This document shows positions 19,666-27,156 of a DNA stretch of 64,000 bases, in pieces. A program made the position numbers and the translations under genes. A model generated the notes under the pieces. The model made no database searches. It was given only the letters and a program-made list of their open reading frames with translations, and had not been told where the DNA came from. How positions within the stretch are numbered: position 1 is the first letter of the stretch; each line of letters starts with the position of its first letter. This DNA comes from Anaerolineae bacterium (lineage in GTDB: Bacteria > Chloroflexota > Anaerolineae > 4572-78 > J111): NCBI GenBank assembly GCA_023151115.1, contig JAKLJP010000008.1, forward strand, positions 62,001 to 126,000, given 5' to 3'.

Positions 19666-20072
19666 ATCGTACTGATGGTCACTTTGAGCTGGAGATAAAT
19701 CTCAAGGTATTGCTGGATCAAGGCATAGGTCCAATTTTGGTCAGGCGTCTCCAATCTCTCAAATGAACTGGGCGGTTGGGACAAAATATCTTCCCAATAG
19801 GCTTTGTCGTACGCTTTGAGCTTTTCTTCCGGTTTGCCGCGAGGTTTTCGTTGGAGACCTTCAAACCCGTCGGCCTGAAACTTTTTGATCACACTTCTAA
19901 CGGTGTTGGCATGTAAGCCTAATAAGGCACTAATTTGGGAAACACTTTTCCCTTGATGCGAAAATTCGATGATTTTCAAATCCAGATAGATCAAAGTATT
20001 TTGGCTTTTGGCACGTTTTAGACGTTCTGCTAATTCTTTTAACTCGGTTTCGTTTAGTTTTACCCTTAACAC
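19545..20072 (-). CDS. IS630 transposase, N-terminal helix-turn-helix frame (orfA)
   Basis: The 175-residue frame begins at a GTG with AAAGGTGAT upstream. It contains a helix-turn-helix that binds the terminal repeats (KSVSQISALLGLHANTVRSV) and a second winged-helix-like part. It ends ...ELKKKP just after GAAAAAAAAG. The canonical slippery heptamer A-AAA-AAG is in the zero frame, so a -1 shift fuses it to the DDE frame to make the complete transposase of about 340 residues. Confidence 0.85.
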   Translation of the reverse strand: MLRVKLNETELKELAERLKRAKSQNTLIYLDLKIIEFSHQGKSVSQISALLGLHANTVRSVIKKFQADGFEGLQRKPRGKPEEKLKAYDKAYWEDILSQPPSSFERLETPDQNWTYALIQQYLEIYLQLKVTISTIWNHLRRVGFTSGRAKLSITSPDPDYQVKRQRVEELKKKP

Positions 20073-20170
20073 GACAGATCACCTTTGCTTTTTTAGCAAA
20101 GATAACCTTTAACCTGTTTTTTGACAAGTTGGTTTTGAAAACTACTTAACACATTCTCGCTCATCACATT

Positions 20171-20431
20171 TCACTTCCCGGCATTCATCTTGTCGAACAT
20201 CTCTTGCTCTCGGCGGTTGATCTCGGCCCGCTGACGCTCCTCGGCGGCAAGATGGGCCGCTTCATCCTCGATGATCCTGAAGCATAGCAGCAGGATGTGC
20301 GGCTGCTCCATCAGGCTGCCGGGGTAGGGCAGACAGTGACGCCGCTCACACTCATAGTACAGGATCACCTCATACGGGACCGGCAGGCCCTTGCGCGCCT
20401 CCGGATCGGTGGTGCGCTCCAGGGCCTTCAC
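20171..20431 (-). CDS. Tail assembly chaperone, downstream frame (GT-like extension)
   Basis: The frame lies just after the G-like chaperone gene, in the -1 frame relative to it, and is open back through the overlap. It can start at a GTG (20431), but it has the layout of the T part of a G/GT frameshifted pair, which in long-tailed phages lies directly before the tape-measure gene. The product ends with a charged helix (HLAAEERQRAEINRREQEMF). The chaperone role is inferred from position and overlap; sequence similarity is not recognisable. Confidence 0.55.
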   Translation of the reverse strand: MKALERTTDPEARKGLPVPYEVILYYECERRHCLPYPGSLMEQPHILLLCFRIIEDEAAHLAAEERQRAEINRREQEMFDKMNAGK

Positions 20432-20478
20432 CTGGTCCCTAAATTCTTTCAGCTTTTGGTTAAATTCCGCGTGGATAA

Positions 20479-20973
20479 CTACGCCGCCACGCCGGCAGTT
20501 CCTTCCCCCAAGGTCAGAGCTTCGTCGTCGGCGTTCTCATCTTCGCCGCCAAAGCCCCAAGTCGGGTTGACCCGCAGGCAGGCCCCGTAGATCGTTTCAG
20601 CCCATTCGGACCAGAGCCGGCCCCACTTGGTTAAAAATTCCTCAAAGGTCTTTTCTTTGCCGCTAAAGACCGGGCGGCCATTTTCGTCGGTGATGTTGCA
20701 GCTTGTCATCGTCAAATAGACATCCACGGCCATCCGTTTGCCAAAGGGGGTGAGTTGGAACTCCTCGCGGTACTGGTCGCCGCCGTCCTGGTCCTTTTCC
20801 CACATCCGTTTGATGGGCCGGGCCAGGTACTCCTGCCGGCGCAGATTGGTAGCCTCGGTGGCCTGTTTGAACTTGACGACGATGGGATCGTCGCTTTCGA
20901 CCTGTCGCTCAGCGTAGCGGGAGTCTACGGTTAAACTGAACTCTTTTTCGGTCGGGGTGATTAACTTGGGCAT
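20479..20973 (-). CDS. Tail assembly chaperone (G-like)
   Basis: The 164-residue product starts MPKLITPTEKEFSLTV with AAAGGATTTTGCCCA before the ATG. An upstream in-frame ATG (MKGFCP) is less likely. It has the size and acidic C-terminus (GEDENADDEALTLGE) of tail assembly chaperones and lies between the tail tube and tape-measure genes. A G-run (GGGGGAA, plus-strand 20503-20511) near its end could allow a -1 shift into the next frame. The role is inferred from gene order. Confidence 0.6.
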   Translation of the reverse strand: MPKLITPTEKEFSLTVDSRYAERQVESDDPIVVKFKQATEATNLRRQEYLARPIKRMWEKDQDGGDQYREEFQLTPFGKRMAVDVYLTMTSCNITDENGRPVFSGKEKTFEEFLTKWGRLWSEWAETIYGACLRVNPTWGFGGEDENADDEALTLGEGTAGVAA

Positions 20974-21000
20974 TGGGCAAAATCCTTTCAAGATTTAAAA

Positions 21001-21016
21001 TTCCCCAATTGGGGAA
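21001..21016. repeat. Palindrome TTCCCCAATTGGGGAA
   Basis: Next to the tail tube terminator. Confidence 0.9.
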
Positions 21017-21054
21017 AAAATAAGGCGACAAAGCAGGTCGCTTTGTCGCCTTAT
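21014..21054 (-). terminator. Intrinsic terminator downstream of the tail tube transcription unit
   Basis: A perfect 15-base inverted repeat (ATAAGGCGACAAAGC / GCTTTGTCGCCTTAT, loop of 5) is followed on the minus strand by TTTTTT and then by the dispersed palindrome. It would reduce transcription from the abundant tail tube gene into the chaperone genes. Confidence 0.8.
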
Positions 21055-21077
21055 CAAACCATGAAAGGATTTGAAAA

Positions 21078-21251
21078 TTAACGACTTTTTTTCTTTTGCT
21101 CCACCAGCCGGACATACTCGGCTGCACTGACCAGGCGATACCCGCGCCAGCGCAACCACAGATTCACGTAAATCCGGTGATAGAACTTAATCAGCCACAC
21201 CACCCCCTTCGACAAGCTCAGGATGTACCGCTTAAACAGTCGGGATGACAT
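21078..21251 (-). CDS. Small basic protein of 57 residues
   Basis: The ATG at 21251 lies inside the end of the tail tube gene (20-base overlap). The product MSSRLFKRYILSLSKGVVW... is basic with an amphipathic, partly hydrophobic N-terminal half. Residues LSLSKG are encoded by a copy of the dispersed repeat TCCTGAGCTTGTCGAAGG. Its position before a strong terminator supports expression with the tail tube gene. The function is unknown. Confidence 0.45.
   Translation of the reverse strand: MSSRLFKRYILSLSKGVVWLIKFYHRIYVNLWLRWRGYRLVSAAEYVRLVEQKKKSR
21207..21223. repeat. TCCTGAGCTTGTCGAAGG repeat, inverted
   Basis: Lies in the small gene after the tail tube gene and encodes LSLSKG. Confidence 0.7.
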
Positions 21252-22341
21252 AAGCGGCCACTTCGTTGTCGAGGATGAACTGGAAGTAATCTTCCGGATC
21301 GCCGCTGTCGGCTTCGATGGCGGTGCCAACGAGCTGGAGCTGGATCAGTTCATCGCCGGCCAGTTGAGGCGGCCCCTGCATGCGCCAGCGCACATTCGGC
21401 GCGACCACCTGGAGCCGCCAGGGGAAGTCAATCGTGCCGGGATCAATATTGCAGGGCGATTCGACGGTCAGGGTCGTGGTTTTGTAGCTCAAGCAGGGAT
21501 TGACCACAGCGCTGGTCAGGCTGCCCCCATTGTAGGCGTAGCGGTACAGTTCGGCGTCGCGCCATTTGTAAGTGGCCTCGAAGGTCAGCGTCCGCATCTT
21601 GGGCGTGAAATCCTCGGCGTAGTAGCTGTTGATGACCGCTTCCTCGTCGGGCGAGGTGGTGTTGTTTTGCAGCGTGACCCGAGCATTGGTCAAGGGCAGC
21701 GGCTGGCCGCTGTTTAAGTCAGCGATGGTTAGCCCGCCGGCTTTCATGGGCATCGGCACACTGTCGAAATCTTCGGCCACGTCAGCCCAGGTCCAGCCGC
21801 TGGCCGGCGCGCCGGTCGTGGTCAGTCTTGGTTCGCGGCCCTGGATCGACAGTTCGGCCTGGACCGGCTGGCCAGGAGCCAGGGACATCGAGAGGGCGCT
21901 GATGATGCAATCAATGCCCATGTCGCCGATGGCGGCTGCCGCATTAGCGCCGGGGATGTAACGCCGGGCTTGGACGAAAGGCAGGAACTTGGAGCCGCCC
22001 GCAGCCGCGAGGGCCTGGCTGAAGGTGTGGCGGTTGACGCCGACGCCGGGGGTGTCTACCACGGAGGCCGCAGCCCCGCAGGCGGCCAGCAGAATCCAGC
22101 CAAAATCACCTTCTAAGCGGGGTTGCAGGCTGACCGAGCCGCCGTAACCGGCGCTGGACAGGTACAGGCCGGTCGGGTTGTTGTTGCCACCCATTTCGGG
22201 CCGGCTCATCTGCTCGTTGATGATCGGGCCAAGGTTCGCGGCCAGTGTTTTGTAGCGGTAAAAGGTGCTGGCCGCGCCACCCTTGAGACCGTTGACTTGA
22301 AGGCCGAGACCAAAAATCCCGGCTTGACTGGTGATGGACAT
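21232..22341 (-). CDS. Major tail tube protein
   Basis: The 369-residue beta-rich protein has the features of long-tailed phage tube subunits. It is preceded by neck genes and followed by a terminator, chaperones and the tape-measure-position gene. An early segment (NNPTGLYLSSAGYGGSVSLQ) matches the style of tube proteins in which the N-terminal part forms the inner ring. The extra length over a simple tube protein (about 200) suggests an added surface domain. No enzymatic motif is present. The role is inferred from position, length and composition. Confidence 0.7.
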   Translation of the reverse strand: MSITSQAGIFGLGLQVNGLKGGAASTFYRYKTLAANLGPIINEQMSRPEMGGNNNPTGLYLSSAGYGGSVSLQPRLEGDFGWILLAACGAAASVVDTPGVGVNRHTFSQALAAAGGSKFLPFVQARRYIPGANAAAAIGDMGIDCIISALSMSLAPGQPVQAELSIQGREPRLTTTGAPASGWTWADVAEDFDSVPMPMKAGGLTIADLNSGQPLPLTNARVTLQNNTTSPDEEAVINSYYAEDFTPKMRTLTFEATYKWRDAELYRYAYNGGSLTSAVVNPCLSYKTTTLTVESPCNIDPGTIDFPWRLQVVAPNVRWRMQGPPQLAGDELIQLQLVGTAIEADSGDPEDYFQFILDNEVAAYVIPTV

Positions 22342-22344
22342 AAG

Positions 22345-23313
22345 TTAAGACTCCTTTTCGTTATTGAGTTGATCTTGATCGGGTCGGGTGGGGGCCGACT
22401 CTAAAGGCTGAGGGATGAAGGATGAAGGCTGAAATTCCTTCTTTCCTTCCGCCTTCATCCTTCCGCCTTCATCCTTTCTTTTGGTGCAGCCGCAATCCTC
22501 TTTGACAGGTGCGGGTGGGCTGATAAATTGATCGGCGAAAAAGGCCAGCCAGCTGTAGCTTTCCCGGTTGAGCCGGTTGGCGAAAGCCTGGTTACGCTCA
22601 TGCATGGCCCTGAGCTTGGCCGGTTGAGCTTCTAAGTTAGTCAGGACCGCGCGCCAGGCCGCCGGATCGTTGGGCAGGAGCTGCACCCCGGTGGCCGCGT
22701 CCAGTTCCCAGTAGCCAGGCGCATTAGAGGCCAGGATCGCCGTGTTACCGGCCATAAGGGACAGCGGCAGCGTCGTCGAATTGAGCGCGCCGGGCAGGCT
22801 GGGCAGGAGCAAGATGTCGCACATGGCGGCAAACTCGCCAAAATTCTGCTTGACCTCACCTTCGATGCCGGGTAGCGCTTCGCCGTAAACTACCAGCTCC
22901 CGGTCCAAGCTTTTAAGCAGCTTCAGGGCGTAATGGTTGTTCAGCATCATCTCGCCGGTGTGGTTGAGCAGGCCGACTGTAAAAGGATGAGGGATGAAGG
23001 ATGAAGGATGAAAATTTTCTTCTGTCATCCTTCCGCCTTCATCCTTCATCCTTCCGAAGGGCAGGGCCATAACAATTGCCCTGGGCAAAATCTGCTTAAC
23101 GACGCCCGCCAGCGGCTGGCTGTCGGTCACGATCAGGCTGGCCCCTTCCAGGGCCTCGCGGACACATTCCGTCCGGCGGTGATAGATGCGGGTCGCGTTG
23201 GTCACATCGCGGGTTAAATCCACCAAGTCAAAAGGTTCGGGTTCCTGGGGATCGAAGGCCACGCGGCGGCCGCTCAGTTGTTGGTACAGAATGGACCGAA
23301 TATGGGTTTCCAT
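22345..23313 (-). CDS. Glycosyltransferase-like protein (GT-B, C-terminal half) with two translated repeat insertions
   Basis: The segment LLLPSLPGALNSTTLPLSL followed by MAGNTAILASNAPGYWEL and LPNDPAAWRAVLTNL has the pattern of the nucleotide-sugar-binding half of GT-B (group 4-like) glycosyltransferases. The usual acidic E-x7-E signature is altered, so activity is uncertain. Two stretches (about residues 87-112 and 278-304, with GRMKDEGGRMTEENF and RKDEGGRMKAEGKKEF) are encoded by copies of the GATGAAGG hairpin repeat inserted without breaking the frame. The gene lies between neck and tail tube genes, so it may modify virion proteins. Confidence 0.6.
   Translation of the reverse strand: METHIRSILYQQLSGRRVAFDPQEPEPFDLVDLTRDVTNATRIYHRRTECVREALEGASLIVTDSQPLAGVVKQILPRAIVMALPFGRMKDEGGRMTEENFHPSSFIPHPFTVGLLNHTGEMMLNNHYALKLLKSLDRELVVYGEALPGIEGEVKQNFGEFAAMCDILLLPSLPGALNSTTLPLSLMAGNTAILASNAPGYWELDAATGVQLLPNDPAAWRAVLTNLEAQPAKLRAMHERNQAFANRLNRESYSWLAFFADQFISPPAPVKEDCGCTKRKDEGGRMKAEGKKEFQPSSFIPQPLESAPTRPDQDQLNNEKES
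22404..22480. repeat. GATGAAGG hairpin repeat, copy 1 (translated)
   Basis: Lies within the end of the glycosyltransferase-like gene, in frame. Confidence 0.75.
22982..23056. repeat. GATGAAGG hairpin repeat, copy 2 (translated)
   Basis: Lies in the middle of the glycosyltransferase-like gene, in frame. Confidence 0.75.
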
Positions 23314-23337
23314 AATGCTTCATATCCCCCTGGGGGA

Positions 23338-23910
23338 TCAGCCCTCCATGTAGGCTTCAAATTGCAGCCACATCTTGCCCCGATAGAAGGTTTCACCTTC
23401 CGAGCCAGCGGGGGTCAGCCGGCGCTTCTTGACACAGTTCTGTGCGCGGACCAGGTGGCAGCCGAAATCATCGCCGCGTTGCAGCTTGCCAAACGGCCCG
23501 TTCGGGACCAGGCCGGCCTCGAAGATGGCCCGCTGGATGCGATCCAGCATAATTCGGCTCGATTCAAAGGCCACTTTACGGTTAATCCCCAGCTCGTTGT
23601 AGAACAGGGTAAAGAAGATCGTAAAGCGGAGATTAAAGTAGTGGCCGCCGCCCAGCTCAAGCATTGACTTATTGGCGGTGGTATTAAACTGGCGGCCCGG
23701 CTCGGTGATCTCCTCGTCGGCCCAGCCGTCCGGGTCGTCGGGGTCATTCGGGCAGATGTAGCAGGACAGGCCGCTGTCGGCGAAATCCTCGCTCTTGGGG
23801 CCGATCTCGACCAGGCGCAGCCGGGTCGGGTCGTTTTTCTTTAGCCCCTTTTGCTGCTCGTTGATGATATCCACGACGGTTTGCATCAAGTTGATGCTGA
23901 GATTGTTCAT
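23338..23910 (-). CDS. Neck or tail-completion protein
   Basis: The 190-residue protein (MNNLSINLMQTVVDIINEQQKG...) sits between the connector and the tail tube genes, where tail terminator or head-tail joining proteins are encoded. The segment GGHYFNLRFTIFFTLFYNEL shows an amphipathic strand pattern. A CYIC...C group may be structural. No close family is recognised, and the role is inferred from gene order. Confidence 0.5.
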   Translation of the reverse strand: MNNLSINLMQTVVDIINEQQKGLKKNDPTRLRLVEIGPKSEDFADSGLSCYICPNDPDDPDGWADEEITEPGRQFNTTANKSMLELGGGHYFNLRFTIFFTLFYNELGINRKVAFESSRIMLDRIQRAIFEAGLVPNGPFGKLQRGDDFGCHLVRAQNCVKKRRLTPAGSEGETFYRGKMWLQFEAYMEG

Positions 23911-23916
23911 AAGCCA

Positions 23917-23991
23917 GGGAGTAGGAAGTAGGGAGTAGGGATTAAGGGTTTCTTCCCTCCCTACTTCCTACTCCTTACTCCATACTCCTTA
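23917..23991. repeat. GGGAGTAGG hairpin repeat, copy 1
   Basis: Units of GGGAGTAGGAAGTA face CTACTTCCTACTCC. Confidence 0.75.
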
Positions 23992-24639
23992 TTTCCTGAA
24001 GTCCGCGTCATCGTCACTGTGCATGGCGATGATGCTGTTAAAGCGTTCTTCCAGCCACTTGGCCACCGGCAGAAACGGGCTTTGCTGCGGGTTGCCGGCG
24101 TCCTGCTTGCCGATGAATTTGCGGTATCTGGCATCGGCGGCCATTTCGCGGGTGATGGCTTGCATGGCGGTATAGATGGCGCAGGCTTCGTCGGCCCAGA
24201 CCGGGACCTCCACCTTGGAGTCATTATTCTTGATCGCCGGGTAGTAAGCGTCGTAGGCCAAAAGCCAGGTCTGCGGCCTGGCGCCCAGGAGGATCATTTT
24301 ACCCTCATAGATGGCGTAGCCCAGGGCAGCCGGGTTATAAAATTTTTCTTCGATGGCCAGGCGCGGAAGCTGCTGCTTGTTCGGCAGGACCACCAGGCGC
24401 GGCCGGTAGAAATCTTCCGGCAGGATCACCTGCACCTCGTCGGTCCCGCTTTTGTTATCCTCGGCGGTATAAACCAGGTGCTTGTGCAGCGGCTTCATGG
24501 TGGACAGCCTGATCTGGGCATTGTTCCACCAGGTTCGCAGGTCATCGGGATCGTACCGGCGGGTCTTGTCAGACCCGGCCGGTACTTCATCCTTCAGCAG
24601 CGCGGTGATGATCGGTTCGACCTCTTTCCAACGTCTCAT
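23989..24639 (-). CDS. Head-tail connector-like protein
   Basis: The 216-residue protein follows the coat protein gene, the usual place of the head-completion adaptor (gp6/gp15 type). It is largely helical at both ends. The middle, WADEACAIYTAMQAITREMA, resembles the helical bundle of adaptor proteins, and the C-terminus is acidic (HSDDDADF). The role is inferred from position and fold pattern. Confidence 0.5.
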   Translation of the reverse strand: MRRWKEVEPIITALLKDEVPAGSDKTRRYDPDDLRTWWNNAQIRLSTMKPLHKHLVYTAEDNKSGTDEVQVILPEDFYRPRLVVLPNKQQLPRLAIEEKFYNPAALGYAIYEGKMILLGARPQTWLLAYDAYYPAIKNNDSKVEVPVWADEACAIYTAMQAITREMAADARYRKFIGKQDAGNPQQSPFLPVAKWLEERFNSIIAMHSDDDADFRK

Positions 24640-24640
24640 C

Positions 24641-24712
24641 GGGGGTTGGGAGCCGGGGGTTGGGGGTCGGGAAGAAAATCCCTGACCCCTGGCCCCTGGC
24701 CCCTGTCACCTT
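24641..24712. repeat. GGGGTTGGGGGT hairpin repeat, copy 2
   Basis: Arms GGGGGTTGGGGGTCGGG and CCCTGACCCCTGGCCCC lie between coat and connector genes. Confidence 0.7.
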
Positions 24713-24714
24713 TC

Positions 24715-26154
24715 TTACGGATTCACTCCCACGCCCCAGCGCGGCGAGCGGCCGGCAGAGAACATCGTCCGGAACACTTCGGGCCGGAACACTTGCTGTT
24801 GATAGTAACCGTCCCAGGCGAAGCGCCAGATGGCTTGCAGGTCGTCAATGGCACTTGGCTCAACAAAGTTGATCGGTTCGGCCACGGCGTTGATGACGCC
24901 TTCGGGGCCGGCAATGTAGGTCGAGGGGTGAATGTGCTCGGCCTTGGTTACAAACGAACCTTGGGGGAACTCGTAGAACAGCGGTTTGTCCAGCTTGATG
25001 CGGCTGTTGGCGGCATCCACTTCGACGATCCGGCGCAGTTTGGCCGTGCCTTCGCGGTAGTCCACACCATTCAGGACGCCTTTGCCATCGGCCGGGGCCT
25101 GGGCAAAGCGGCGGGTGTGGATGGTGACCATATCGTTTACCTTGAAGTCGGTGATCACGCCGGTCCCCAGGCCGCTCAGTTCAATGTAGTTCTTGACGCC
25201 GGAGCTGACCGGCTGGCCGACCTGGTACACGCCGTCCACCAGTTGATCGGTCGCGCCGTCGGCAGCGTTGTACGCCTCGGCGGTCGCCATCTGGACGACG
25301 ATGGTCCCGCAGTTCCACAGGACGTTGCGGCGGGCGGCGATGAAGCGGACGTTATCGAAGCTGCCTACTTCATAGCGCAGGGCCATTTCGGGATTGGCGT
25401 ATTTGACCACATCAATCCACTGGCCGCCGATGGCGCGGACCTGCTCGATGATTTCTCTGATCACGCTGGGCGTCGTCACGCACAAGAGCGTCCCGACCGA
25501 ATTACCGAGGGGGCTGGAAGCCATTGGCACATCTTCGTAGGTTAAATCCATCCAGATGTCGCGGTTCTCAACCAGGTTGTAGATGCCCTTGTTGGTCGCC
25601 TGGCTGATCTGGCCGAAGTTGGCGACATTCGTTGGGTCGGAGAAATGAACGCGCGGGCCGGACAGGTAAGCATTGCGGCTCTGGATGTCCAGGTTGATGG
25701 TGACCGACTGGCCCAGCATGGTCCGCGCCATCGGGATCAGGCCGGCCTGACCCCGGTAGAGGTAGGCTTGCACGGCTGAATCATACTTATGTGCCGTGAC
25801 CTTATCGCCATAGTGCTGGAAGCGAATGGACTGGCTAAAGGCGTCGGTGTAGTTGGATTTCAACCAGATTTGGCGCATCCCGATGGGTTCAATCCCGCCG
25901 GGTTCCATATCAAACACACCTTTGACGGTCATGCTCTCCGGGATCGAGCCGTTGCTATTGCGCATCACCACTGTAGTGGCCACCAGGGCGCGGTACAGGC
26001 TGTTGGTGCGATAGCGTTCTTGCAGGGCCATTTGAATGGCCGGATTTTTGAGCGACTCCCACTTGTACCACATATTGTCGGAGTACGCTCCTGGCCCGGT
26101 CGAGGCATCGAGTGCGTTCGACAGGCCAAACGGATTGGTTAAACTGGTAGGCAT
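24715..26154 (-). CDS. Major capsid protein, N4gp56-like
   Basis: The 479-residue product has the hallmarks of the N4gp56 group of HK97-fold coat proteins. These are an N-terminal helix-rich part, a central conserved segment WIDVVKYANPEMALRYEVG followed by SFDNVRFIAARRN, and a C-terminal beta part. It is preceded by the coiled-coil scaffold gene and the portal gene in the usual order. CAAGGAGCAAACTTCA before the ATG is a good ribosome binding site. No protease gene was recognised nearby. Confidence 0.8.
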   Translation of the reverse strand: MPTSLTNPFGLSNALDASTGPGAYSDNMWYKWESLKNPAIQMALQERYRTNSLYRALVATTVVMRNSNGSIPESMTVKGVFDMEPGGIEPIGMRQIWLKSNYTDAFSQSIRFQHYGDKVTAHKYDSAVQAYLYRGQAGLIPMARTMLGQSVTINLDIQSRNAYLSGPRVHFSDPTNVANFGQISQATNKGIYNLVENRDIWMDLTYEDVPMASSPLGNSVGTLLCVTTPSVIREIIEQVRAIGGQWIDVVKYANPEMALRYEVGSFDNVRFIAARRNVLWNCGTIVVQMATAEAYNAADGATDQLVDGVYQVGQPVSSGVKNYIELSGLGTGVITDFKVNDMVTIHTRRFAQAPADGKGVLNGVDYREGTAKLRRIVEVDAANSRIKLDKPLFYEFPQGSFVTKAEHIHPSTYIAGPEGVINAVAEPINFVEPSAIDDLQAIWRFAWDGYYQQQVFRPEVFRTMFSAGRSPRWGVGVNP

Positions 26155-26253
26155 TGAAGTTTGCTCCTTGTAAAAAAATAAAGATGGGTTTGGCCCTTAC
26201 ACCCCTTCAGGTGCGCCGAAGCGTCGCGGGCAGGTTTGTGGGAGCAAACTTTG

Positions 26254-26328
26254 AAAGGATGAAGGCGGAAGGATGAAGGATGAAATTATTTCTTTCCTTC
26301 CGCCTTCATCCTTCATCCCTCATCCTTA
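26254..26328. repeat. GATGAAGG hairpin repeat, copy 3
   Basis: Lies between the scaffold and coat protein genes; it touches the scaffold stop codon. Confidence 0.75.
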
Positions 26329-27009
26329 ATTCTGCTGCCTGGCATTTTCGCCAAACTGCGCGCCTACGATCACCTCATAAAGCGCGGCCCGGCGGCTCAT
26401 AGATTCCGAGTCGGTCGCGTTGAGCAGGCTCTGGTACTCGGCAAAGGCCACTTTCGGGTCGGTCGGCAGGCTGCCGCCCGGTTTACTGCCGGCGACGTTC
26501 CCGGCCGGGTTGGTCCCGCCGGCGCGATAGGCGTCTAAGGTCTGGTTGGCCTGGGCCTGGAACGTGCCGGCCAGCCGGTCGAGAATCTGCTTTTGCTTTT
26601 CAACATCAGGGTCGGTTTTTATCCCGTCAATGATGCCGATCAGGTTGTGATACTTCTGTTCGGCGGCGATGAGCTTGAACAGGCCCAGTTCTTGCTCCAG
26701 GCTGGTTTTGTCTCCGCTCAGCGCCGAATGAGCTTGGTTGAGCTGGTCAAATTTGGTGGTCCAGTTGGTCAGTTCGCCGGTTTGGGTCTGGATGGTCTGC
26801 TGCGCGGCGGCCAGTTGGGCCTCCAGGTCAGTCACTTTGCTGGTAAGCTGGCCGTTGGCCGTTTTAAAGGCGCCGGTCGCGCCTTCCAGTTCCTTGATTT
26901 TGTTGTCGCGCTCGGTTAGCGCGGCTTTGGCCTGTTCAAGCTGGGCGGTGAGCTGGGTCAGCTTCTCGGTCAGTTGGGACAGGTCGGGGGTGTTGTTGTT
27001 ATCGGACAT
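26326..27009 (-). CDS. Capsid scaffolding protein
   Basis: The 227-residue protein is acidic and almost wholly coiled coil from residue 8 to about 125 (LTQLTAQLEQAKAAL...). A short helical and flexible C-terminal part follows (GGTNPAGNVAGSKPGG). It lies between portal and coat protein genes, the classic scaffold position. The stop codon lies at the edge of a GATGAAGG hairpin repeat. Confidence 0.75.
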   Translation of the reverse strand: MSDNNNTPDLSQLTEKLTQLTAQLEQAKAALTERDNKIKELEGATGAFKTANGQLTSKVTDLEAQLAAAQQTIQTQTGELTNWTTKFDQLNQAHSALSGDKTSLEQELGLFKLIAAEQKYHNLIGIIDGIKTDPDVEKQKQILDRLAGTFQAQANQTLDAYRAGGTNPAGNVAGSKPGGSLPTDPKVAFAEYQSLLNATDSESMSRRAALYEVIVGAQFGENARQQN

Positions 27010-27156
27010 TGGGTGAATATCTCCTATTTTAATGTTTTGGCATTTTCTTGGGCATTTTTTTAGGCATTTGGCCCTTCATGGGCCTTGCCTTTCATCGGTA
27101 TATCGCTGCTTGATGATTGTTTTTGGTCTTTCTTCTTTTTGCTAATGGGGTTTTGC

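Larger units (their letters stand above)
18939..20148. mobile_element. IS630-family insertion sequence with TA target duplication
   Basis: The element spans 18941-20146 (1206 bp) and is flanked by TA at 18939-18940 and 20147-20148, the target used by IS630/Tc1 elements. The imperfect terminal inverted repeats read AGTGATTTTCAA... and, from the other end, AGTAGTTTTCAA..., with further matches inward (AAGTTGT / AACTTGT). It carries two overlapping transposase frames joined by a slippery A-tract. The restored target codes for an intact small gene, which confirms the boundaries. Confidence 0.9.
18687..20164 (-). pseudogene. Small membrane-protein gene split by an IS630-type element
   Basis: The 3' part lies at 18687-18938 and the 5' part at 20147-20164. 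Removing the element and one TA copy joins them in frame as MSENVLIMIILLLILTNLYT..., a protein of about 88 residues. It has one N-terminal membrane segment and a basic cytoplasmic part ending IKAYKPKS. The start ATG at 20164 lies 7 bases after the stop of the tail chaperone gene, with GGAAGTG upstream, so it belonged to the tail operon. The function is unknown; small membrane proteins in this position have no known general role. An internal start (MIILLLI) could still give a product from the 3' part. Confidence 0.7.
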
